DNA of 64,000 nucleotides from NCBI GenBank assembly GCA_023333565.1, contig JAJKFH010003303.1, positions 1-64,000 on the forward strand, written 5' to 3'. A program made the position numbers and the translations under genes. The number at the start of each line of letters is the position of its first letter. Positions within the stretch are counted from its first letter, which is position 1. The DNA comes from Puffinus mauretanicus. Lineage: Eukaryota > Chordata > Aves > Procellariiformes > Procellariidae. The notes under the pieces are model-generated. The model was given only the letters and a program-made list of their open reading frames with translations, was not told the origin of the DNA and did no database searches. Shown here in pieces: positions 1-8,600 of this stretch.

Positions 1-134
1 GTTATTTTCAGTTATTGGAGGGCATTAGAAATTAGAACTGCTGTGCTGCTACATTGGCGTGGCCCTTTACGCTACGACAGAGCGCTGAAGTCAGCCTTCC
101 TTCTCTTCAGCTACTTTCAGCATCTAGTTCTTAC

Positions 135-230
135 TAGTGGCAGTGCTTGTTGCGGCAGCTGTCGTTCCAGGAACTTTTAATCCAAACCCAAGCGTTCCAA
201 GACTGGCAGTCCCAGCGGAAGGGGCACCAA
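135..230 (-). CDS. NUP62: p62 coding exon 5 (last one inside the window)
   Basis: 96-nt exon, residues 304-335. The acceptor is CTGTTTACAG before 230 and the donor GTAAGA follows 135. It encodes LGAPSAGTASLGTLGFGLK followed by VPGTTAAATSTAT. This corresponds to the human segment with AGAPTAGTQGFSLKAPG. The frame leaves one base (phase 1) for a next exon that lies off the left edge; the coiled-coil region should start there. Confidence 0.9.
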
Positions 231-3200
231 CTGTAAACAGAAGACAACATTAAGAGTTTGCGTAACCCATTAAATACAGTGCCCCTTTGAAAAGCCCTAC
301 CCGGCCTGCTCACCCATCGCCATCTGGTCTTTATTTGTATTAACCAGGATCACTGTTTAGGTGAAGGATCATCCAGACACGACATGAAAAAAGGCAGGCT
401 GAAGCTATAAAATAGCCAGAATGCTCTGCGAATCTCCTAGGAAATTTTTATCAACCCAGGTGCCAAGCTACTGTCACTGCTCTTTACCTATTTTGAATTA
501 TCTAACATTTAACCGCTCTCAAATGCTAACACAAGCAAAGGGTACTGGACACGGGCAGGCAGGAATGAGTCTACTTGCTAAAGCAATACAATTGCACATA
601 CTACAGGAAACACGCTGGCCACATCTCAGCTGCCTGGAAACAACCCACCTATTATCATCTAAGAACAAGGATTCAGGCACCCTGATAAACAGAGAATGCC
701 CATTAGCTTAAAAGCATTCTTAAACACCAAGATTAAGGTCAGCTTTGGAACTAGAGTAGCAACGCACGCATTGTAGAGCTACTGAAAATACAAGTTGTTA
801 GGCTGGTATATATAGGGCATCTACAAATTGCAGCTCATTAGTTAAAAGTAATCAGTTTGGCTTTAACACAGAACTCGTGAAGGTTCTTGGGAGCAGCTGC
901 CCACATTTTCAGAGCTGGGTGTAAGACAGCATTATGTATGGAATAGTTGTATTAACACTGGTAAACATTGACATTTACTGTAGCTAGTCTCCATAATCAA
1001 AGGCAACTGAAGCGTTAACAACTCATTGCAGATTGAGAAAGAAAGCTGTTGGGACTGTCTTCAAACGTGGGCTACTGCCTTAAAGCTATCAGAAAATAGA
1101 AACTATTTCCTGCCATAAAAATAATCTGGTTATTACCAGAGGAACTTGCAAACATACAGCTGTGTGAACACTTGTTTTTAGCACACTTGCACCTCCACTG
1201 CCACAGGCCACTGTTCTTAAAGAAGCGTGAACACCTAATGCAAGAGTCAAAGGCCCACGTAACCAGACGCAAGGCACTGGGGTCTGCAGGAGAGCACCTA
1301 AAACATCACTAGAAAGCTCACTTGTGGCAGTACTACCCAGACACAGAAACAAAAAATTCACACACAGCTAAAACTGCCCCGTGCTGCTTGCCCACTCTGA
1401 ACCTGAAGTGTGCTTTGGTGCATGGTGCTCCATGCCTCACCACCGGAGAACATTTGCCAGAAATCACAAAGAAGCAGGGTGGCAAACAGCGGGGAGAGCT
1501 GGCCTTTTGAATTCTCCCCTATTCCCCCAGCATCTGCAGGTCCACTGCTGACAGGTAGCACCAACCATGCTGCTCATTTATTCCCCCAACAGATAAAACC
1601 CGTGTATTGTGACTTACGTGAGAGGCCCGTGGCGGTAGACGACGTCGGTGCTGAAGAACTCACTATAGATGCAAACAGCGTAGGCCCCGTTGAACCAAGG
1701 ACGGAGGTTGTGGTCGTAGCAGCAGTTGTAGCAGCTGTGGATGTTACTACAAACAGAAAAAGCGTTGATCTTGTACAATCATGCTGAGAATGCGATACAA
1801 ATTTGCCTATCTACACCAGGTTTTTATGGATGTAAGAATTTTAAACTATTTTTCCTCTTATTCTACTTCAGCTCTCCTTCTTTTCCAATGTACCCTTGAA
1901 ACCTGTGGCTCCCATCCACTATGCTCCAGCAAGAAGTACAGTTGGCACGTGGGACACAATAAAAAATACAGAATACTACGTTCAATGGCTGTATGAACCG
2001 TCGCAGATTACTGATGCCATTGCAAATTCACAGTTACAAACACTTCTAGCCCGTTTCCAGACACCAGTTTAGAAAACTATTCCCAGAAGGACAGCAGACT
2101 CACTAAGCCTTGAGCAATTATTTCCTAAAACAACCTCCTACCTCCAAGTTTGGTTCCAAAGGACAGAGCGGGTCCCTGGCTGGTACTAGTGGTCAGCGTT
2201 GCCGTGGGTGCACTAGTAGCTGCTGTCGAAGGCAATGACCCAAAGTTTAGACCTGGAACAAGTAGCGTAAGTAAAAGACAAACCTTTTACTACAGAGACA
2301 CTGTAGTTTCCGCTGATCACAGCAATAGTCAAGTTAGAAGCAATAAGAGTAGAAGAAAAACGTTAATATTCAATGCAACAAATACTCTGCGTTATCCAGG
2401 AAATGAACTAGGGCTAACAAGCTCATTACGTAAAGAGACTTGCAAGAATGATTCTAACACAGACGAACATCACCCTCACCCCAGAGCTGATGACCTTCCC
2501 TCCGAGGCCTGCACTGTCACCAACAAGTAAATCAAAAGCTGCAAACTAAACTTCTGCTGGACTGGGCAGGAGTGGGCAGGTTCCTGCTGTCAGGGAGATG
2601 AACAGTGGTTTGACACCGTGGGCCCACTGCATCCTGCGGTGACCCCTCCCCACCACTCTGAGCCCTTTCCCTCTGCACCAGCAAACCCGCTAAAAACATT
2701 TAAATAAGTGCATCAAATGCAGCTGACACTTCTACACACACAGCAAAATTATTTCGGCCTCACTCTCCAAACCCAAAGGCAAAATAGCAATTGTTACTCA
2801 TCACTGAAGACCCTGGAAAAGCATACCAGAAAAAACACCGATTCCAGCCACTCGCTTCATTTCACACCAGCAGAAGCAGGAGGCTGCAGAACCTCCACAC
2901 CATCCCCAGTTGCTTCCTGACTCCAGCGGCCATTTCAAGCCCAGGCACTCACCTGCAGACTGCCCCCCAAGGCTGAAGGGGGTTGCTGACTGGGTTGCAG
3001 CTCCTAAGGTGGCAGCAGTGGTGGCAGCAGCTGTAGGTGCTGTTCCAAAGGTCAACCCTGTGGGCGCTGCTTGCGGAGCTGCAGTGCCAATGTTGAAGCC
3101 GGCTGTTCCGGCCTGAGTTGTGGTACCACTGGAAAAAGTAAACCCTCCAGTTGTCCCCGGCTGAGCCGTGGTGGTGGTTGTGGTGGTGGTGGCAGGAGAT

Positions 3201-4469
3201 CCAAACACAAAGCCAGAAGGGGCTGCTGCTTGACTCGAGGGCACGCTGGTTGGTACAGAGCTACCAAATCCAAAGCCCGCTGTGATTCCAGCAGCTTGAG
3301 TTGCAGTGCTGCCTCCAAAGTTTAATTTTGGTGCATTTGCCCTAGAGAAGAAAAGAAAAGAGGCCAGTCTGTTTGAGACGTACATCCAGTCAAGTACCAA
3401 GTCGGCTTTCTTACAGACCATTTGCTGACCGCAGAAACCACCTTTCAAAAAGATGTGCACTTGACCGGGTTTATGTTTCAATTTTGACAAAGACTGTATC
3501 GCAACTCCTGTCATCTGCAATCCTCTGTTAAGTCTCTTTATACTGACTCCCCCTTAATTACCTCCACCCATCCAGGCACCAGAAGACATTTATGGCAGTG
3601 TAAGTGAAGGTGCTTATTCTCTCGGCTCCTAAGCACCCTTTTCACTTCCTCTACAGAAGACCATTTCGTTCAACTAACTTTTACTGCTAGTCCCCACTTG
3701 AGCTCCCTTCCCACTGCTCCCTTCTGGCAAGCTTCAATAACAGCAGTTCTGAAGAACCACCTCAAAGCTTACAGCCTTTCCTAAGGACAAAACCGTCCCA
3801 CTCGGCTGAAGAAACATTCTGAGCGCTCCAGATTCAGATCAGAAAGGACAAGACATTTTATGCTCCGACGCAAAGTTTTAGCATTTCTTCATGCAAGCAT
3901 CTATACCCCAATTACACACTCAAGTGTGGAACAGCTTATTCTTAACACCCATCCGAAAAAGTCAGCACCGACAAAGAACAGGTCTCGCTGAACGCTTTTC
4001 CCAATGCGCTGCAGTGCAGGGGGAACTCTAAGGCACAAGAGCAACAGGTTTGCTCCCTTGAGAATTACTTCCAAAGCCCTTCCAAAGCAACGAGCAGGAC
4101 GTCATCCACTCACAGTCCCCCGTGGCCAGGGCCGCTCAGCAAAGCCAACACCCCCACCCCGGCACCGGCCGACCCCCGGGCCTCTCACCCCAGCGGGAAC
4201 ACGTTCGCTGCCGGAGCCGCGGCGGCCGTGGCCGGCGTCCCGAAGCTGAAGCTGGCAGGCTGCGCGGCAGTGCCCGGCGTGCTGAAGGAGAAGAGCCCGG
4301 CGGGCTGGCTGCTGGCAGGCGCCTGGGCCGCGCTCCCGAAGCTGAAGCCCCCCGAGGCGGCAGGCGTGGAGAAGGAGAAGCCGGTCGTGGCCGTTGTGGC
4401 GGCCGTCTTCGGCGTGCCGAAAGTGAAGCCGCCTCCCGCCGCACCCGACCCGAGGTTGAACTGGTTCAT
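135..4469 (-). CDS. NUP62: Nucleoporin p62 gene, FG-repeat half (5' five coding exons; 3' end off the window)
   Basis: Nucleoporin p62 is a central-channel protein of the nuclear pore. Its FG repeats bind transport receptors and its C-terminal coiled coil assembles with Nup58 and Nup54. Five exons join with consistent phases: 4469-4189, 3341-2953, 2252-2142, 1746-1618 and 230-135, giving 1006 nt or 335 codons plus one base. All introns are GT-AG. The start at 4469 has a strong Kozak context (GCCGCCATGA). The protein opens MNQFNLGSG and carries FTFGTPK, FSFSTP, FSFGTP, LNFGG, FVFGSP, FNIGTA and LTFGTA motifs in Thr/Ala/Ser-rich spacers. Exon 4 holds GPTLFASI, close to the human p62 segment GPSLFASI, and exon 5 matches the human stretch around GFSLKAPG. 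The coiled-coil exons lie below position 135. Position next to DNAAF6 corresponds to human NUP62CL. The family call is firm; whether to name it NUP62 or NUP62CL is a question of orthology. Confidence 0.93.
231..1617 (-). other. p62 intron between exons 4 and 5
   Basis: 1.4 kb of moderately AT-rich intron with proper GTAAGT and ACAG ends. I see no repeat, RNA gene or coding segment in it. Positions 1-134 are likewise intron downstream of exon 5. Confidence 0.8.
1618..1746 (-). CDS. NUP62: p62 coding exon 4
   Basis: 129-nt exon, residues 261-303. The acceptor is CTGTTTGTAG before 1746 and the donor GTAAGT follows 1618. It encodes a Thr/Ala-rich stretch, then GPTLFASIVSSSAPTSS and TGLSL. This is the clearest match to human p62, which has GPSLFASIATAPTSS and TGLSL at the same place, and it separates p62 from Nup58 and Nup54. 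Confidence 0.92.
2142..2252 (-). CDS. NUP62: p62 coding exon 3
   Basis: 111-nt exon, residues 223-260. The acceptor is TTGTTCCAG before 2252 and the donor GTAGGA follows 2142. It reads GLNFGSLPSTAATSAP at the start and ends around LSFGTKLG, so it adds two FG repeats in a Thr/Ser/Ala-rich linker. Reading frames on both sides join without a stop. Confidence 0.88.
2953..3341 (-). CDS. NUP62: p62 coding exon 2
   Basis: Residues 94-223, the largest exon seen. A polypyrimidine acceptor (TTCTTCTCTAG) precedes 3341 and the donor GTGAGT follows 2953. It contains FGFGSS, FVFGSP, FTFSSG, FNIGTA, LTFGTA and FSLGG repeats. It also has a run of eight threonines encoded by an (ACC)n-type tract, which is a likely site of length variation. 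The order of motifs follows the human p62 segment that begins SKLNLSN and includes PTGFVFGP and SGFNIGSA. Confidence 0.93.
4189..4469 (-). CDS. NUP62: p62 coding exon 1
   Basis: Initiator exon, residues 1-93 plus two bases of codon 94. It lies inside the CpG island. The FG motifs are FTFGTP, GFSFSTP, GFSFGSA, LFSFSTP and SFSFGTP, spaced by Ala/Thr/Pro-rich linkers. The donor is GTGAGA at 4188-4183. The next exon completes the split glycine codon and continues with ANAPKLNFGG. Confidence 0.93.
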
Positions 4470-4808
4470 GGCGGCTGCGGCCTGCGGGAAGAGGGACCGC
4501 CACCGTCAGGGAGACCCGGGCAGGGGCGGCGGCGGCCCAGCTCCCGCGGCCCACCCCCAACCGCCCAGCCGAGCCGCACACCGCCGCGCCCGCCACCGCC
4601 GCGACTGCCACCAGGCACCGCGCGCGCGCGCGCACAGGAATGACGCACTTTACCGCCACTCTGCACCCGCCCCTCTCCCCCGCCTCCCAACCACCGGCCG
4701 GGTCTTCCCGCCCTCAACAGCTATTGGCTAGTCCCGCCGCCGCTCCTGGGCGGCCCGGTCGGATTGGCTCGCGAGGCGACAAGAGGCGGGGAGGGGCAGC
4801 GGCGCCCC

Positions 4809-4822
4809 GTTGCTGTGGGGAC
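4809..4822 (+). promoter_or_regulatory. X-box-like (RFX) motif, copy 1
   Basis: GTTGCTGTGGGGAC fits the degenerate X-box consensus RYYNYY-N(1-3)-RRNRAC exactly (GTTGCT, GT, GGGGAC). It matches 10 of 14 bases of the symmetric site GTTGCCATGGCAAC. RFX factors drive cilia genes, and DNAAF6 starts just downstream on this strand. The consensus is loose, so binding is an inference. Confidence 0.5.
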
Positions 4823-4871
4823 GGGGACGCGGCCGGTGGCGGCGGGCGGCTGTAGGCCGCGCGGCGGCACC

Positions 4872-4885
4872 GTTGCTGTGGGGAC
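4872..4885 (+). promoter_or_regulatory. X-box-like (RFX) motif, copy 2
   Basis: The 14 bases are identical to copy 1, placed 63 bases downstream within the second repeat unit. The core of the unit stayed intact while the middle of the unit lost bases. Confidence 0.5.
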
Positions 4886-5097
4886 GGGGACGTGGGCGGC
4901 TGTAGGCCGTGCGGCGGCACCGGGGCGTTTGGGCGGGCCAGAGCGGCTGCTTGCTGCCGCTGGAGAGCCGGCTGCCCCAGGGCGGGCCGCTCCGCCGAGC
5001 CGGGCCGCGCCTGGTGCGTCTGCGGGAGGGTGGGCTGCCCCGGTGGGGCAGCTCCCGGGGGCCGGGAGCCGCTGCGCAGCCTGAAAGCGGGGCCGTG
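4886..5097 (+). other. DNAAF6: Probable DNAAF6 first (untranslated) exon, 3' part
   Basis: A consensus donor (CCGTG then GTGAGAG) lies at 5098 in the CpG island, upstream of the first coding exon, which begins with its own acceptor at 5559. Joining the two gives an open frame running into the ATG at 5578, but no in-frame ATG exists in this segment, so it is best taken as 5' untranslated. The transcription start and the left boundary are not known. Confidence 0.45.
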
Positions 5098-5558
5098 GTG
5101 AGAGCGGGTTTCCCTGACACTGCGTTTCCGTTCGCCCTCAGCTTGGGCCTGGAGCTGGGGCTGTCCTAAGCCTGCCTGGAGCAAGGCGGGTGGGCAGAGG
5201 ACCTGTGTGAAGACTTCTGCCTAGTCCCTCAGTGCCAGGCCTGAGCCAAGGCATCCTGCTGCCCTCGCCCTGACTGCAGTAGTTGCAAATCCATGTTGAC
5301 ATGGGGTCTACCAGAGCTAATAGTCACTGTAAGGCTTGAGCTGTGATTGCAACTAATGCCTGTGGAGCAAAAGAGTCTCTAATCTGAGCACAGAGAGGAA
5401 AGGTTGATTATGTTCCATTATATATATTTTGACATCACGCATGTAAGAGTTTGGCTAAACTTTATCCTTCCAGAACACACAGCAGAAAAATTGTGCTTTA
5501 TGCACAGTATAGAACACATTTGGTTCTTTTTCATCTGTCACTTGTTTTTTCTGCTTAG

Positions 5559-5667
5559 GTTAGCAGTGGGTATTGATATGGACAGTGTTTCCTCAGGCTC
5601 TTCTCTGCAGTTCCTTGCCAAACTGCTTCATGATGCTCAAGAAGAAGATGATGATGATGAACATGTG
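5559..5667 (+). CDS. DNAAF6: DNAAF6 exon with the start codon
   Basis: The acceptor CTGCTTAG precedes 5559, coding starts at 5578, and the donor GTGAGT follows 5667. It encodes residues 1-30 and ends in the acidic run EEDDDDEHV. The human protein has an acidic run (EEEDDSD) at the same place. The frame upstream of 5578 is open within the exon but has no ATG. Confidence 0.9.
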
Positions 5668-8600
5668 GTGAGTCTTTCATAAGAAATGCTGCTTCTTTTA
5701 CATGTTGTACCATAGCCTAATCCTGTTAAGTGAGGAGAAGCGAATCTTTCTTTTCCCAGAGTGAGTAAAAAGAGAATGAGAACCTTAGAAGGTTTTGGAC
5801 TGGCTGAAACAGCTAGAAGATACTTTTAGGGTAACAAGTCCTCAAGGGAGAAAATAAGGAAGATGCCCCAGGAAAACAGGGAGAGATTGTGACCACAAAA
5901 TGGGAGGGAGATTTAATTTTTCAGCCTGAAGGAAATGAGAACATGTAGTTGAAAGAGCTTTAGATACTTTAGGCTTCACCCTACTTTTCCCTGAAGTCTG
6001 CCAGAGATGAAGGCAATTACAGCTAAATACTTCATATGAAGGGAAAAAAGTTGCTGCTCGACTTCTGAGTAAAGACTAAAATATCCAGAGGCGACTGAGT
6101 GTACTAATTTTATGGGCCAGGCATTGAAGAACTGTAGAGATAATTGATCACTGAAGTACAATAGATATGTTGGTGATTGTAGAATAGGGAAGTAATCATT
6201 CTAAAGTGAACGATTAATGAGAGAAATCGCTTTCCATTCTTCTATATCAATTCATCTCGGGACTAGATGAAAATCACAGCTTTTGGAAAACGTGCGTTGT
6301 TCCTGCAATATGCAACTGCTGCTTTTATCTAGGCATGCATGTGTGCTGGGGAGAAATATCCCAGGAGGGCCACAGGTGCCAACAATCACAATGTAGAAGG
6401 CCTCTGTGAAGCCTCAAAACTTTGCCAAGTCTCTTAGGATTTTGAATAAGTCATGTTATGACATGGATAACAAAAAAGGCAAATGCCTCAGTGTTCCTCC
6501 AAATCACTCCTCAACAAAGAGCCAGCTGGCTGACCCAGCAGTTGTGCTCTAGTGGTGGCAACGGTAGTAATATTTGAGATAAAAGGGGTGTGTATCCTTT
6601 GAAATTTCCTTTCAGTAGGTGGTAGATGTGGTCCTTCACGCTCTAACTACCCTTCAGCAGTTTAATGCCTGCCTTTTAAAACTAGCATTATTGCTGTACA
6701 TCTTTGCAGTAAACATCCTGATTTTAAAAGAATTTGTTTACATCTTATTAATAAAATGAATGACACTTCAGAGACAGAAATGGAAAATTGCCACAAGGGA
6801 TGTCAATTAAGTCTGAGTCAATCTGGGTAAATTGAAATCTTTATTTTGATTTAATTTAATGTTCTGTGCATATGAGGCACTTTTATCAAACCAAGGAATC
6901 TTCATATATAGAGAAATGCCTCACATTGGCCTATTAGCACTAAATTGTTTCATAATTAGAGGAAAATGTTGTTGCCTCATATGATCTCTACTGTCAAAAG
7001 GAATTCAAATGCTGTGATGGGGTTTTCACGTAGCACCCTTGGTTTCCTGCAATATTTTCATGGCAGGCAAAGCATGGAAATTTTGCCAGAATGCCATGGA
7101 AACTAATACTCAAAAAGCACATCTGTCTGTAATACTGTGCTTCTGGGAGTTCTGCTTAAACCCAGTGTGTCAAGGTCACTTTCTGCTGAGTGAGAGTGAA
7201 GAAGACAGAACTTTCAGTGGTTCGGTCATGAAACTGTGGGATAATATTTTTTGGATTCTGGCAGGGATTTGTTTGGCCTTAGATAACATTTTATATTTAT
7301 TGACATTATCATTGTTACTGAGCTGGGTTCTATGAAAATTGATTGAATTTCCATTTGCCTTTTTTGCAGCCGCACTGTTCTGTTAGAGCCATGACTCCTG
7401 GTACTATTGGACCAGTAAAGAAAGAGACCACTGGTAAGGGGGAGTGTTTGTATGTTTTAGCATTCAGTCCTATGTTAGCAGACTATAACAGCTGTAGTAA
7501 GTTACCACTGATGGAATTTGCTTCAATAAAAGAGTGGTCACTGAGATTTGAGGTGGAAATAGCATTACATTTTTACAATTACACTGTAGAATTCTCCTTT
7601 TCCTGAAAGCTTAACTGCAAAATATGCAAAGAGAAGCAGAAAGGGTAACTCCAGAGCACAGCAGCCTCAAGCAGCGATGATAAAAGAATACAGAGCACAG
7701 CCTGGTCACGGGCTGAGGGGAATCATAACTGAGGAGCAAAAAGCTCTACATAAGTACTCAAATGGAATTGTTAATGGTCACTTAGAGCAAACAAGGAAGA
7801 TGGACTTCTGAGTACTCACCTGAAAGGATCTTCATGGAGTAAACCGCATGGAACTGAGCCTACGCCTATGAGGAGGAAGAGCTATGAAGTGTACCGTGAA
7901 ACACCATCATACGATATTCCCCCAAAAGTTTCACAACCCTATTTAGACCACACATGGGAAGAAATAGAAGCTTTGTTCAGTGCTGCCCTCAACAGACCGA
8001 GAGACGTTTTTCAGTTATTCTCGTTCCTGCACTATGATGCCATATCCTGGAGTGCTAAACGCTGGAAACCTCGGTCAATTACATGCTTTACCTGTCTCCA
8101 GGTGTTCTGGCATCATATAGAAAGGCAGACTCTCAGACAATGAGAACAAATATCTTGAGGGTTCCTAAATTTGTGTCAACATCTTGGACGGTACTCAGGA
8201 AAGAAAGGAAGATAAGCTTAGTCTTGGCAAAGTTAATGTAAAGCTCTTCCTGGAACTAATGCTGTCACATTATTGGGCAGCTTACTTATGAGCCATAAGA
8301 AAGGTCAACAAGGACCAGGATAAGTGTAGCAGGAAAGGAACTGTAGCAAATATAACAAATAGAGTAGTTTTTCTTGGGATTCCAACAATAACCAGAGATT
8401 CTACTATAAAAACATTCAAGTTGCAGATTTACCAGCTTACTAGAAAATACGTTTTTCCATGTAGGACAGGCATAAACCATAGTACTCTGCCTGTGAACTT
8501 TCATGTGTCTTCAGTACCTTATCTGGGCTGTGCTCAATAATTAATGGGAAGAACTGGATTTCTATGTGAGGAGGAGGTCCTTGTATAAATGACTCTGCTC

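Larger units (their letters stand above)
1747..4188 (-). other. p62 introns 1 to 3 (3342-4188, 2253-2952, 1747-2141)
   Basis: Three short introns flank exons 2 and 3. Apart from splice signals I see only ordinary unique sequence. The part of intron 1 nearest exon 1 rises in GC toward the CpG island. Confidence 0.75.
4807..4919. repeat. Two-copy tandem duplication in the bidirectional promoter
   Basis: Unit 1 (4807-4869, 63 bases) and unit 2 (4870-4919, 50 bases) share the start CCGTTGCTGTGGGGACGGGG and the end GCGGCGGCA. Unit 2 lacks about 13 bases in the middle. Each copy holds one X-box-like site (separate entry). The copies differ at only a few bases elsewhere. Confidence 0.9.
4100..5200. 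promoter_or_regulatory. CpG island and bidirectional promoter of the p62 gene and DNAAF6
   Basis: A dense CpG tract covers p62 exon 1 and the gap between two divergent genes whose start codons are about 1.1 kb apart. It contains two ATTGG (inverted CCAAT) boxes at 4723-4727 and 4763-4767, several GC boxes of the GGGCGG type, and an alternating CG run at about 4619-4632. There is no TATA box. Two inverted CCAAT boxes 40 bases apart between head-to-head genes are typical of bidirectional housekeeping promoters. Transcription starts cannot be fixed from sequence alone. Confidence 0.82.

Noticed and set aside
2801..3520. 239-codon minus-strand frame read as a single-exon protein
   Set aside because: Only the part from 3341 to 2953 is coding. 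It is p62 exon 2 with intron read-through at both ends, and the splice signals and neighbouring exons show the true limits.
135..4469. Assignment of the FG-repeat gene to Nup58 or Nup54
   Set aside because: GLNFG and ATSAP motifs in exon 3 resemble Nup58, but exons 2, 4 and 5 follow p62 in order, including LFASI and the GFGLK segment.
4892..5101. N-terminal extension of DNAAF6 through the GC-rich first exon
   Set aside because: The frame joins the start exon without a stop but begins at GTG and has no ATG. Its Gly/Arg/Cys-rich content looks untranslated, and the ATG at 5578 has a good context.
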